From the NCBI GenBank assembly GCA_964632435.1, contig CAZWEJ010000001.1:29859-93858 (forward strand): a stretch of DNA of 64,000 nucleotides. The letters are read 5' to 3'. Positions 8,729 through 16,131 of the stretch are shown here, in pieces. Each line of letters starts with the position of its first letter. Within the stretch, counting starts at the first letter, position 1. Under the pieces are notes generated by a model. The model saw only the letters and a list, made by a program, of their open reading frames with translations, searched no databases and had not been told where the DNA came from. A program made the position numbers and the translations under genes. This DNA is from CAZWEJ01 sp964632435. Its GTDB lineage: Bacteria > Patescibacteriota > Saccharimonadia > UBA4664 > SCTI01.

Positions 8729-10810
8729 ATGGCACGAGATTATAGCTTAGAAAGAACTCGAAATATTGGCATCATCGCCCACATTGATGCTGGTAAAACT
8801 ACTGTAACCGAGGGCATCCTCTATCGAACCGGACGCGTCCACAAGATTGGTGAAGTCCATGAAGGTGAGGCAACAATGGACTGGATGGAGCAAGAGCGCG
8901 AGCGAGGTATCACTATTACCTCTGCGGCTACTACTTGTTTCTGGAATGAGCACCGGATCAACATTATCGATACTCCGGGCCACATCGACTTTACAGTTGA
9001 GGTCGAGCGCTCGTTGCGAGTTCTCGACGGTGCAGTAACCGTTTTCGACGGCAAGATGGGCGTGGAGCCACAGAGTGAAACCGTTTGGCGACAGGCTGAC
9101 AAGTACGGCGTGCCTCGCATCTGCTTTATCAATAAGATCAACCAAACTGGTGGGGACTTCTACAAGAGCCTCGAAAGCATCCATGAGCGACTAAGCAAGC
9201 GTGCGTATGCGATTCACCTTCCGATCGGTTTCGAGCAGGAAATCAATGGAATTGTCGACCTTGTTGAGATGAAGGCTTACACCTACAAGAACTACACCGA
9301 TAAGACTCTAACTGAAACTGAAATTCCAGCCGATATGAAGGAAAAGGCTGAGCGATACCGAAACCATCTAATTGAAGCAGCGGTTGAAGCCGATGATGCC
9401 ATGATGGAAAAATATCTTGAAGGCAACGAACTCTCGATTGATGAGCTAAAAATGCTCATCCGCAAAAGCGTTCTTTCAGGTGAATTTTATGCTGTCTCTG
9501 GTGGCGATGGTCGCGGAGTTATAGTTGAGAAACTTCTTGATGCTGTTGTTGATTACCTTCCAAGCCCGCTTGATGTCCCGGCAGTAACTGGAACTGATCC
9601 AAAGACTGGTGATACTATCGAGCGAAAAGCTAGCGATGAAGAGCCATTTTCAGCACTTGCCTTTAAGATTGCAACCGACCCATTCGTAGGTAAGCTTGCC
9701 TTCTTCCGAGTGTATTCAGGAACGATAAAATCAGGCTCCTATATTCTGAACTCAAGCACAGGCGAAAAAGAGCGTGTCGGGCGAATTCTTCGAATGCACG
9801 CTAACTCACGAGAAGAAGTTCAAGAGGTGTTTGCAGGTGAAATTGCTGCCGCTGTTGGCCTCAAGGGCACTACTACAGGTAACACATTGAGTGAGCAGTC
9901 AAAGCCAATCATTCTTGAATCAATTACCTTCCCAGAGCCAGTTATCCAGATAGCAATCGAGCCTAAGACAAAAGCCGACCAGGAAAAGATGAGTATTGCG
10001 CTCCAGAGATTAGCCGAAGAAGATCCAACCTTCCGAGTTTCAACCAACCACGAGACGGGTCAAACCTTGATCGCCGGTATGGGTGAGCTTCATCTCGACA
10101 TCATCGTTGATCGCATGAAGCGCGAGTTTAAAGTTGAAGCCAACGTCGGTCGACCCCAAGTTGCATATCGAGAAACTATTCGAAAACCCGCTCAGGTCGA
10201 AGGAAAGTTTGTTCGACAGTCAGGTGGTCGTGGTCAGTATGGACACGTTTGGCTTGAGCTTACTCCTCAAGAGCCTGGTGCCGGGTTTGAATTCGAAAAC
10301 GCCATTGTTGGTGGAGTTGTACCTAGAGAGTACATCAAGCCAGTTGAAGAGGGCGTCAAAGAAGCTATGAACAATGGAGTTCTTGCTGGTTACCCAGTAG
10401 TTGACCTTAAGGCGAAACTTTACGATGGTTCATATCACGATGTTGACTCAAGCGAAATGGCCTTCAAGATTGCTGGTTCAATGGCACTTCAAGAGGGTGT
10501 TCGTAAGGGAGACCCAGCTTTACTAGAGCCTGTTATGAAGGTTGAAGTAACAACACCAGAGGAGTTCATGGGCGATGTCATCGGTGACCTAAACAGTAAA
10601 CGCGGTCGTGTTCAAGAGATGACCGATCGTGGTCAGGCCAAAGTTGTAAGCGCATTTGTGCCGTTAGCCGAGATGTTTGGGTACACCACTACCCTTCGAT
10701 CAATGACTCAAGGTCGTGCAGCAAACTCAATGGAGTTTGACCACTATGCCGAAGTGCCACCAAATGTAGCTCAGGAGATTATCGGTAAACACGCTGCTGC
10801 AAAAGCTTAA
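8729..10810 (+). CDS. fusA: translation elongation factor G
   Basis: Translocation GTPase, 693 aa with all five domains. G1 (AHIDAGKTT), G2 (RGITI) and G3 (DTPGHIDF) are normal. The G4 motif is NKIN (codons 9131-9142) instead of NKxD, and the G5 segment reads SGG instead of S-A-(L/F). Both motifs contact the guanine base, so nucleotide recognition should differ from the standard factor. The rest, including domain IV (GGRGQYGHV), is normal, and there is only one EF-G in the window. A strong terminator-like hairpin follows the gene. Confidence 0.95.
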   Translation: MARDYSLERTRNIGIIAHIDAGKTTVTEGILYRTGRVHKIGEVHEGEATMDWMEQERERGITITSAATTCFWNEHRINIIDTPGHIDFTVEVERSLRVLDGAVTVFDGKMGVEPQSETVWRQADKYGVPRICFINKINQTGGDFYKSLESIHERLSKRAYAIHLPIGFEQEINGIVDLVEMKAYTYKNYTDKTLTETEIPADMKEKAERYRNHLIEAAVEADDAMMEKYLEGNELSIDELKMLIRKSVLSGEFYAVSGGDGRGVIVEKLLDAVVDYLPSPLDVPAVTGTDPKTGDTIERKASDEEPFSALAFKIATDPFVGKLAFFRVYSGTIKSGSYILNSSTGEKERVGRILRMHANSREEVQEVFAGEIAAAVGLKGTTTGNTLSEQSKPIILESITFPEPVIQIAIEPKTKADQEKMSIALQRLAEEDPTFRVSTNHETGQTLIAGMGELHLDIIVDRMKREFKVEANVGRPQVAYRETIRKPAQVEGKFVRQSGGRGQYGHVWLELTPQEPGAGFEFENAIVGGVVPREYIKPVEEGVKEAMNNGVLAGYPVVDLKAKLYDGSYHDVDSSEMAFKIAGSMALQEGVRKGDPALLEPVMKVEVTTPEEFMGDVIGDLNSKRGRVQEMTDRGQAKVVSAFVPLAEMFGYTTTLRSMTQGRAANSMEFDHYAEVPPNVAQEIIGKHAAAKA

Positions 10811-10834
10811 GACAAAAAGATATCCCAAATAACT

Positions 10835-10860
10835 AAATCGGCCTTCACCGGCCGATTTTG
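10835..10860 (+). terminator. intrinsic terminator after fusA
   Basis: AAATCGGCC (10835-10843) pairs perfectly with GGCCGATTT (10850-10858) around a 6-base loop. The 3' arm ends in TTTTG followed by TTATAC. It suggests that tuf and the zinc-finger gene are separately transcribed from rpsL-rpsG-fusA. Confidence 0.65.
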
Positions 10861-10893
10861 TTATACTGACCTTGTCCTACAAAGGAGGCTTTT

Positions 10894-11226
10894 TTGATTA
10901 CGCCCTTAGAGGAGTTCGACTGGGAAGAGATTTTTGCCGAGCTGGCTAGAAACCACCTGGTTTCACAAGATCAGGCCATTAGGCTCACATCTTCCAGGGC
11001 TACCTCAACTGGGAAAATCTATACGCTCTGCTGCTTTCATGACGAAAGAACTCCTTCGTTGGTGTTCTGGCCAAACTCGGGGTTCAAGTGCCACGGGTGC
11101 GGCGAATGCGGGCGCAGCAAGCTGGACTTTCTCGAATGCCTTGGCATTTCCGAAAAAGAGATCGATCTAATGGTCGATTCCATCAACTCAAGGTCGGTCA
11201 ATCAAAACCAACTCAGGCTTCTTTGA
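10894..11226 (+). CDS. stand-alone CHC2-type zinc-finger protein
   Basis: 110 aa with a TTG start chosen for the strong AAAGGAGG at 10881-10888, five bases upstream. Residues 46-72 match the DnaG primase zinc-binding domain: C46-x2-H49 (CCFHDERTPSL) and C66-x2-C69 (FKCHGCG). In DnaG this ribbon recognises template DNA. Here there is no TOPRIM or helicase-binding region, so this is the domain alone with an acidic N-terminal helix and a short C-terminal tail. It lies between fusA and tuf, flanked by hairpins on both sides. It could bind DNA or RNA; the function is unknown. Confidence 0.75.
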   Translation: MITPLEEFDWEEIFAELARNHLVSQDQAIRLTSSRATSTGKIYTLCCFHDERTPSLVFWPNSGFKCHGCGECGRSKLDFLECLGISEKEIDLMVDSINSRSVNQNQLRLL

Positions 11227-11254
11227 ACCGCCTCTATTTAATTAGGGGCGGTTC
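11225..11254 (+). terminator. terminator-like hairpin after the CHC2 gene
   Basis: GAACCGCC (11225-11232) pairs with GGCGGTTC (11247-11254), with a few more pairs inside. The stop codon of the CHC2 gene lies at its base. No good T-run follows (CCAAATT), so it may be a weak terminator or a 3'-stabilising stem. Confidence 0.5.
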
Positions 11255-11279
11255 CAAATTGATAACCCAACCTCAACCC

Positions 11280-11308
11280 TTTACAAAGCGTAAATTACTC
11301 CTTATACT
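11280..11308 (+). promoter_or_regulatory. tuf promoter
   Basis: TTTACA at 11280-11285 and TATACT at 11303-11308 with exactly 17 bases between. Predicted start near 11315, giving a leader of about 130 bases before tuf. Confidence 0.7.
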
Positions 11309-11322
11309 AGTAAAGTCCAAAT

Positions 11323-11428
11323 CAGGGCGAATATTTTTATGCCCAAAAAATATTAATTAAAGTTTCATTTTAGATAGCTGACCCGTTCGGCCCGCCCTGA
11401 AAACAGGGTTAACAATCTGAAATGAAAC
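11323..11428 (+). promoter_or_regulatory. structured tuf leader with alternative pairings
   Basis: A long outer stem pairs 11362-11374 with 11416-11428 (13 pairs, one a G-U wobble). Inside it CCCTG (11395-11399) pairs with CAGGG (11404-11408) across an AAAA loop. The same CGCCCTG (11393-11399) is also the exact complement of CAGGGCG at 11323-11329, near the 5' end of the transcript. The two pairings exclude each other, as in attenuators and riboswitches. The tuf ribosome site (AAAGGAG) starts 6 bases after the outer stem. The ligand, if any, is unknown; no known riboswitch class was recognised. Confidence 0.5.
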
Positions 11429-11445
11429 AAATAAAAGGAGAACGA

Positions 11446-12621
11446 ATGGCCGAGTTTCAACGAACTAAGCCCCACGTTAACGTCGGTACCATGGGTCACG
11501 TCGACCACGGAAAGACCACGCTAACTGCTGCCATTACCGCTGTATTGGCAAAGAAGCTACCTAGCGATATCAACAAACCTATCGCTTACGACCAAATTGA
11601 TAACGCTCCAGAAGAGAAGCAGCGTGGTATCACAATCGCTACATCTCACCAGGAGTATGAGTCCGAGAAGCGACACTATGCTCACGTCGACATGCCAGGA
11701 CACGCAGACTATGTTAAGAACATGATCACTGGTGCTGCTCAGGTTGACGGTGCTATTCTCGTAGTAAGCGCTGCTGACGGCCCAATGCCTCAGACTCGTG
11801 AGCACATCCTTCTTGCAAAGCAAGTTGGTGTTCCTTACATCCTTGTCTACATGAACAAGATGGATATGGCCGATCCAGAGCTAGCAGAGCTCGTAGAAAT
11901 GGAAGTTCGTGAGCTTCTTGCAAAGCAAGGCTTCGACGAGAACTGCCCAATTGTTAAGGGTTCAGCTCTTAAGGCTCTTGAAGGCGACGCAGCTGCAGAA
12001 GACTCAATCATGGAGCTTGTTAAAGCTATGGATGAGTCAATCCCAGAGCCAAAGCGTGAGATTGATAAGCCATTCATGATGGCAATCGAAGATGTATTCT
12101 CAATTAAGGGACGTGGTACTGTTGCTACCGGTCGAATCGACCAAGGAAAGCTCGCAGTTAACGACGAAGTTGAGATCGTTGGTATCCGCCCTACCAAGAA
12201 AACCGTTGTAACCGGTGTTGAGATGTTCAAGAAGCTTCTTCCTGACGCTCAAGCAGGTGACAACGTTGGTGCACTTCTCCGTGGTATTGAGCGAACCGAC
12301 ATCGAGCGCGGTCAGGTTTTGGCCAAGCCAGGTTCAATTACTCCTCACACTGAGTTTGATGCCGAAGTATACGTTTTGAACAAAGAAGAGGGTGGTCGAC
12401 ACACTCCATTCTTCAAGGGCTACAAGCCTCAGTTCTACATCCGAACAACCGATGTTACCGGAGAGATCCAGTTTGAAGGTGAGATGGTTATGCCGGGTGA
12501 TAACGTTCAGATGAAGGTTAAATTGATTGCTCCTATCGCCATGGAAGAAGGTCTCCGATTCGCTATCCGCGAAGGTGGACGAACCGTTGGCGCAGGTGTT
12601 GTCACAAAGATTACCAAGTAA
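11446..12621 (+). CDS. tuf: translation elongation factor Tu
   Basis: Delivers aminoacyl-tRNA to the ribosome. 391 aa from the ATG at 11446, which has AAAGGAG at 11434-11440; an in-frame ATG 24 bases upstream lacks a site and would add MKQIKGER. G1 is GHVDHGKT, G3 DMPGHADY (Met in place of the usual Cys), G4 NKMD and G5 GSALKAL, so unlike the neighbouring EF-G its guanine motifs are standard. Domains II and III are complete. It is followed after 11 bases by rpsJ. Confidence 0.97.
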   Translation: MAEFQRTKPHVNVGTMGHVDHGKTTLTAAITAVLAKKLPSDINKPIAYDQIDNAPEEKQRGITIATSHQEYESEKRHYAHVDMPGHADYVKNMITGAAQVDGAILVVSAADGPMPQTREHILLAKQVGVPYILVYMNKMDMADPELAELVEMEVRELLAKQGFDENCPIVKGSALKALEGDAAAEDSIMELVKAMDESIPEPKREIDKPFMMAIEDVFSIKGRGTVATGRIDQGKLAVNDEVEIVGIRPTKKTVVTGVEMFKKLLPDAQAGDNVGALLRGIERTDIERGQVLAKPGSITPHTEFDAEVYVLNKEEGGRHTPFFKGYKPQFYIRTTDVTGEIQFEGEMVMPGDNVQMKVKLIAPIAMEEGLRFAIREGGRTVGAGVVTKITK

Positions 12622-12632
12622 CATAGATTTCA

Positions 12633-12956
12633 ATGGCTGAAAAAGACGCACCTAAACAACGAATCCGAATTAGATTAAAGGCTTACGATAACAAGGTTAT
12701 CGATCAGTCGGCTAAGCAGATCCTAGATACTGCTACACGTACCGGCGCAAAGGTAGCGGGGCCAATCCCGCTGCCTACAGATCGAAATACCACCACTGTT
12801 ATTAAGAGCCCTCACATCTTTAAAAAGTCTCGAGAACAGTTCGAGATGCGGGTTCATAAGCGGCTGATTGATATCACCGAGCCGACAGCAAAAACTGTCG
12901 ACTCGCTGATGAATCTCAATCTTCCAGCTGGCGTCGACATCGAAATCAAAATGTAA
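12633..12956 (+). CDS. rpsJ: 30S ribosomal protein S10 (uS10)
   Basis: 107 aa. Conserved IRIRLKAYD start, GP(I)PLPT loop and HKRLIDI segment. S10 also serves as NusE in antitermination. The ATG follows tuf by 11 bases with no clear ribosome site, so translation is probably coupled to tuf. A strong terminator follows. In most bacteria rpsJ is next to rplC; here about 2.5 kb of unrelated genes separate them. Confidence 0.96.
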   Translation: MAEKDAPKQRIRIRLKAYDNKVIDQSAKQILDTATRTGAKVAGPIPLPTDRNTTTVIKSPHIFKKSREQFEMRVHKRLIDITEPTAKTVDSLMNLNLPAGVDIEIKM

Positions 12957-12967
12957 CACTAGAAACT

Positions 12968-12987
12968 GCCCCGAAAGGGGCGTTTTT
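12968..12987 (+). terminator. intrinsic terminator after rpsJ
   Basis: GCCCC (12968-12972), GAAA tetraloop, GGGGC (12977-12981), then GTTTTT. Closes the tuf-rpsJ transcript. Confidence 0.85.
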
Positions 12988-13002
12988 AGTATAAAAGTCG
13001 TG

Positions 13003-13008
13003 TATAAT
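13003..13008 (+). promoter_or_regulatory. -10 box giving a leaderless transcript for the ArsR-type gene
   Basis: TATAAT at 13003-13008 lies 7 bases ahead of the ATG at 13016, so the predicted transcription start falls on or next to the start codon. No ribosome site is visible. No good -35 is seen. Confidence 0.5.
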
Positions 13009-13015
13009 TAACCAC

Positions 13016-13351
13016 ATGGTTAAACGAACAGATTTAAACACAGTTTTTCGATGTATATCCGATCCAACCCGGAGGCACATACTTGAGCATCTCTCCGAGA
13101 TGGCGAGGCCGATGAGCGTGTTGGAGCTCGCGGAACCTCACAATATGAGCCTCCCCGCTGTGTCCAAGCATCTTCGCTATCTTGAGAAGGCCGGGCTTGT
13201 GAAAAGGACCGTCAAAGGTCGTGTTCATTCTTTCGAAATTATTCAGGAGCCTCTCAAGATGGCAGAGGCGTGGGTCGTATATTACCTGCAGTGTTGGAAT
13301 AAGCAGCTTGATGTTATAGAGAGTACAAAAAAGGAAAGCAGCATCTTCTAA
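13016..13351 (+). CDS. ArsR/SmtB-family winged-helix transcription regulator
   Basis: 111 aa. The N-terminal FRCISDPTRRHILEHL and the recognition helix segment LPAVSKHLRYLEKAGLV followed by the wing (KGRVHSFEI) are classic for ArsR-type DNA-binding domains. No cysteine metal site of the ELCVCDL type is visible; it resembles the non-metal HTH_20 regulators. It starts without a Shine-Dalgarno sequence directly after a TATAAT box. Target unknown; it may control the small membrane genes that follow. Confidence 0.85.
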   Translation: MVKRTDLNTVFRCISDPTRRHILEHLSEMARPMSVLELAEPHNMSLPAVSKHLRYLEKAGLVKRTVKGRVHSFEIIQEPLKMAEAWVVYYLQCWNKQLDVIESTKKESSIF

Positions 13352-13415
13352 CTTGTTATGGTTGCGTTTTGGCCTCGGTAAAGCCAAAATGATATCAACA
13401 AAGGGGTAGAAGTAG

Positions 13416-13919
13416 ATGGATTTTCAGGAAGCGATCATTTTTGTAAGTGCAGTCATTATTGTTGTGGCTGCTGGGGTTGTCCTTGGTGCGGTTATACGGG
13501 GCAGGAGCATCAAGCAATCAGAGAAGGTTGGCTTAATTCAACAGCGCAAAGCGGAGTTATATTCGGAAATTATTGGCGCCCTCGACACAATAGTTGAAGA
13601 CAATGATCAAAAAAAACAGTGGTTTATCCACCGATACTACCAAGCTCTAGTCTATGCGCCCGACAATGTGATTGCTTCCATTAATAGGTATCTTGATGGT
13701 GTTACAGCAATAGGAGCGGATCTCTCGCCAGACAAGATAATGGAGCTTCGCGGTAAAGCCGTAAGGTCAATGAGAGCAGATATCCAGGGATACCTGAATG
13801 CTAAAACACGGCTTCCACTCCCTGAACTTTATCGAATAGAGGTTAAGGCGCCAGCACATCCGGCTCTAAAAGAAGATTCGAAAAAGAGTAAACAAAAACC
13901 CGTTGCTCAGGAAAAATAG
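13416..13919 (+). CDS. membrane-anchored hypothetical protein
   Basis: 167 aa. One hydrophobic segment at residues about 5-27, then a basic turn (RGRSIK) and a mostly helical cytoplasmic region ending in a lysine-rich tail. No family recognised. The ATG follows AAAGGGGTAGAAGTAG. It lies between the ArsR-type gene and the small cysteine-rich gene. Confidence 0.6.
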   Translation: MDFQEAIIFVSAVIIVVAAGVVLGAVIRGRSIKQSEKVGLIQQRKAELYSEIIGALDTIVEDNDQKKQWFIHRYYQALVYAPDNVIASINRYLDGVTAIGADLSPDKIMELRGKAVRSMRADIQGYLNAKTRLPLPELYRIEVKAPAHPALKEDSKKSKQKPVAQEK

Positions 13920-13920
13920 T

Positions 13921-13949
13921 TTGCACCAGGTAAGCTTAAGAGGTATATT
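13921..13949 (+). promoter_or_regulatory. promoter of the small Cys-rich gene
   Basis: TTGCAC (13921-13926), 17 bases, TATATT (13944-13949). It starts just after the stop of the preceding gene and drives the 39-residue reading frame at 13978. Confidence 0.55.
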
Positions 13950-13977
13950 CAAATCAAAACCATAAAAAGAGGGAAAA

Positions 13978-14097
13978 ATGGCGGTAAAAAAATGCACCAA
14001 CAAAAACTGTAATGCGAATGTAAAGGTTTGCAAGGACAAAAGCTGTAGCGCTAAAGGCCCACACGGTCATTGTTCAAACGGGCATAAAGTAAAGTAG
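13978..14097 (+). CDS. 39-residue cysteine- and histidine-rich small protein
   Basis: A short reading frame with ATG at 13978, AGAGGGA upstream and TAG at 14095-14097. The product has five cysteines (6, 11, 18, 23, 32) in two CX4C pairs plus one, and histidines at 29, 31 and 36, with many lysines. The spacing suggests a small metal-binding, possibly zinc, domain. It has its own promoter-like sequence and good start signals. No family recognised. Confidence 0.6.
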   Translation: MAVKKCTNKNCNANVKVCKDKSCSAKGPHGHCSNGHKVK

Positions 14098-14104
14098 GCC
14101 TCCT

Positions 14105-14566
14105 TTGGAAAAGCGAAAGGTCAAACGACCGGCAGGCTCGACGCGACAACAGATTGTAAAGAGATACAACTCTCGGGCTTGGTATCAGCTGCCTGATTGG
14201 GCTCAACAGTTTGTTGTTAGTGCCGCTCCTTGGTTCACTGGTCTGATCGTGGCTGTCTTGACGCCTGCAGCGGCACTTGCTCTGGTATTAGGGTTCCACT
14301 CGTTACCCCTTGAAATTATTGGGGTACCTGGGACTGAGAATGATTTTGGCTTAGCTGCATTTATTCTATTAGTAAAAGTTGCTCTACTAGCGCTAGCTCT
14401 AAAGCCCCTTTACAGGAGGCAAGCGAGGGGTTGGACTTACTTAATTTTGGCATCATTTGTCCATTTGCTTCACAGTATATGGTTGCAGCACCCCGTTTCG
14501 GGAACACTTATTTGTTTAGGGACTCTATATCTGTATAGCCAGGTACGTCGCTGGTACACGCAGTAG
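14105..14566 (+). CDS. hypothetical polytopic membrane protein
   Basis: 153 aa, TTG start. The N-terminus is basic (about 25 residues), followed by about four hydrophobic segments (residues about 45-65, 85-105, 115-130, 133-147). It shares its plan with the next gene: a W/I-rich first helix followed by a glycine-rich loop, a second helix, a basic turn (YRRQARGW against FNRKISGW), then two more helices. The two are probably paralogues. The start is uncertain because no strong ribosome site is present. Confidence 0.6.
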   Translation: MEKRKVKRPAGSTRQQIVKRYNSRAWYQLPDWAQQFVVSAAPWFTGLIVAVLTPAAALALVLGFHSLPLEIIGVPGTENDFGLAAFILLVKVALLALALKPLYRRQARGWTYLILASFVHLLHSIWLQHPVSGTLICLGTLYLYSQVRRWYTQ

Positions 14567-14568
14567 TC

Positions 14569-14597
14569 TTGCAGGTAAAAAGCATAAGCGGTATACT
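14569..14597 (+). promoter_or_regulatory. promoter of the 14624 membrane gene
   Basis: TTGCAG (14569-14574), 17 bases, TATACT (14592-14597). AGAAGGA follows at about 14611-14617 ahead of the ATG. Confidence 0.55.
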
Positions 14598-14623
14598 TCG
14601 CTTAAGTAATAGAAGGATGCCAA

Positions 14624-15073
14624 ATGGCCACCTCAAACCCCTTAAATAGTATAGTAAGCTCTCTTGAGCCATATTTCACAACAAAATCGCCCTATCAGCT
14701 GCCGAAGAACATCAGAGAGTTTTTAGTAAAATACATACCTTGGATTAATGTTGTCATCCTGGTAATACTGGCTCCAGGAATTTTGCTCGCCCTTGGCATA
14801 GGAACTGCAACTCTACCATTTAGTGGAATTGCAGGCGTCGACTCCGCAACAGGGTTAACCATCACCCTCCTTGCGCTTGTAATACAAGTTGTATTGATGA
14901 TCGCAGCGCTACCTGGTTTGTTCAACCGTAAAATCAGTGGTTGGAATCTTTCATTTTATGCTGTCATATTCAATCTTGCTTATAGCCTACTCAATTTCCA
15001 GATTCTAAGTGGGCTTCTTGGGGCTTTGATCGGAGCTTACGTTCTATTCCAGATAAAGTCTTATTACAAATAG
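14624..15073 (+). CDS. hypothetical polytopic membrane protein, paralogue of the preceding gene
   Basis: 149 aa, ATG with AGAAGGA upstream. About four membrane segments: residues about 38-60, 75-100, 108-125 and 128-145. The layout and the basic turn FNRKISGW match the 14105 gene. No catalytic motif is visible. Function unknown. Confidence 0.65.
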   Translation: MATSNPLNSIVSSLEPYFTTKSPYQLPKNIREFLVKYIPWINVVILVILAPGILLALGIGTATLPFSGIAGVDSATGLTITLLALVIQVVLMIAALPGLFNRKISGWNLSFYAVIFNLAYSLLNFQILSGLLGALIGAYVLFQIKSYYK

Positions 15074-15077
15074 CCTA

Positions 15078-15323
15078 ATGGCCAAGAAAAACGCTACAAC
15101 CGAATATGATAGTGTTTATTTCTTAAAAATTTTAATCTATCTGATTCTTGGAACAGTTTGGCTCTCAAATGGAGAAAGTCGAACCCTGCCAGTAGGCTTA
15201 ATAGTGGGTATTGTGGCTGTTCAGCACGAAAAATTACAAATTGACCGAAAAATTGAGTACGCACTATTACTAATTGGAACTATTTTAGGCCTGGTAGGCA
15301 TTGGTTTAACAATAAATTTGTAG
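15078..15323 (+). CDS. small two-helix membrane protein
   Basis: 81 aa. Hydrophobic segments lie at about residues 15-45 and 60-80. The ATG lies 4 bases after the previous stop, so it is probably in the same operon. No recognisable family. Confidence 0.5.
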   Translation: MAKKNATTEYDSVYFLKILIYLILGTVWLSNGESRTLPVGLIVGIVAVQHEKLQIDRKIEYALLLIGTILGLVGIGLTINL

Positions 15324-15350
15324 CCGCAACATAATCAATTTCTCTATCTG

Positions 15351-15380
15351 TTGACAGATGTGTCAAAACTCTGTTATATT
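15351..15380 (+). promoter_or_regulatory. promoter of the S10/spc operon with a perfect palindromic -35 region
   Basis: TTGACA at 15351-15356, then TTATAT/TATATT at 15374-15380 (spacing 17-18). The -35 box is half of the perfect palindrome TTGACA-GATG-TGTCAA (15351-15366). Related palindromes lie at the rpoB and rplJ promoters. Confidence 0.7.
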
Positions 15381-15395
15381 TACTTGGTAACTTTT

Positions 15396-15463
15396 GCTCA
15401 ATTTAGAGCTTAGAACTAGGAGTTGATCTGGTCCGTGAGCCGCGGATACCGCTCGAATCCTAG
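15396..15463 (+). promoter_or_regulatory. structured leader of the rplC operon
   Basis: A small hairpin GCTC (15396-15399)/GAGC (15406-15409) is followed by a longer stem CTAGGA (15416-15421)/TCCTAG (15458-15463) that encloses a GC-rich part with GCGG-ATA-CCGC. In many bacteria the first protein-coding genes of this operon are preceded by an L4 or S10 leader; no sequence match to those is claimed. Confidence 0.35.
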
Positions 15464-15492
15464 AATTTGTTTTGTTTAATATAAGGAGTGGC

Positions 15493-16131
15493 ATGAAAGC
15501 CTTGCTCGGCCGAAAACTTGGAATGACCCAGCTGTTTGACGACAACGGCAATGTTGCGCGTGTCACTATAGTAGAGGCAGGCCCTTGCGTGGTTACTCAA
15601 GTGCGAACTGGCGAAAACGACGGCTACCAAGCTGTACAAATTGGCTTTGGTAAGCACAAAAACGCTAGCAAGCCGCAGGAAGGCCACGCTACATTTGATG
15701 GCGTAACTCCTCGTCATATCAAAGAAGTTCGTATGGACGATACCGTTGTAAATGTAGAAGAAGTTGAAGGCGACAACAAGCTCAAGGTTGGCGACAAGCT
15801 GGATGTCAGTATTTTTGAAGTTGGAGACAAGATCCAGGTAACTGGTACTAGTAAAGGTAAGGGGTTTGCAGGAACTGTAAAGCGTCACAACTTCAACACT
15901 GGTCCAAAAACACACGGTTCACATAATTATCGTCAACCAGGTTCAATTGGTTCAGGATACCCACAGCACGTATTCAAGGGAATTAAGATGGCCGGTCGAA
16001 TGGGTGGCGAGAAGGTTACTACAAAGGGGCTCAAGATTGTCTCAGTTGATGCCGAGAACAACCTGATCGCTATAAAGGGCGCAGTTCCTGGGCCGCGTAA
16101 GTCAATCGTTATGATCCGAGGCGCGAAGTAA
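15493..16131 (+). CDS. rplC: 50S ribosomal protein L3 (uL3)
   Basis: 212 aa from the ATG at 15493, which has ATAAGGAGTGGC upstream; an in-frame TTG 21 bases earlier is rejected. LLGRKLGMTQ at the N-terminus and the peptidyl-transferase-facing loop HGSHNYRQPGSIG are conserved. It opens the large ribosomal operon and overlaps rplD by one base (TAATG). Confidence 0.96.
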   Translation: MKALLGRKLGMTQLFDDNGNVARVTIVEAGPCVVTQVRTGENDGYQAVQIGFGKHKNASKPQEGHATFDGVTPRHIKEVRMDDTVVNVEEVEGDNKLKVGDKLDVSIFEVGDKIQVTGTSKGKGFAGTVKRHNFNTGPKTHGSHNYRQPGSIGSGYPQHVFKGIKMAGRMGGEKVTTKGLKIVSVDAENNLIAIKGAVPGPRKSIVMIRGAK

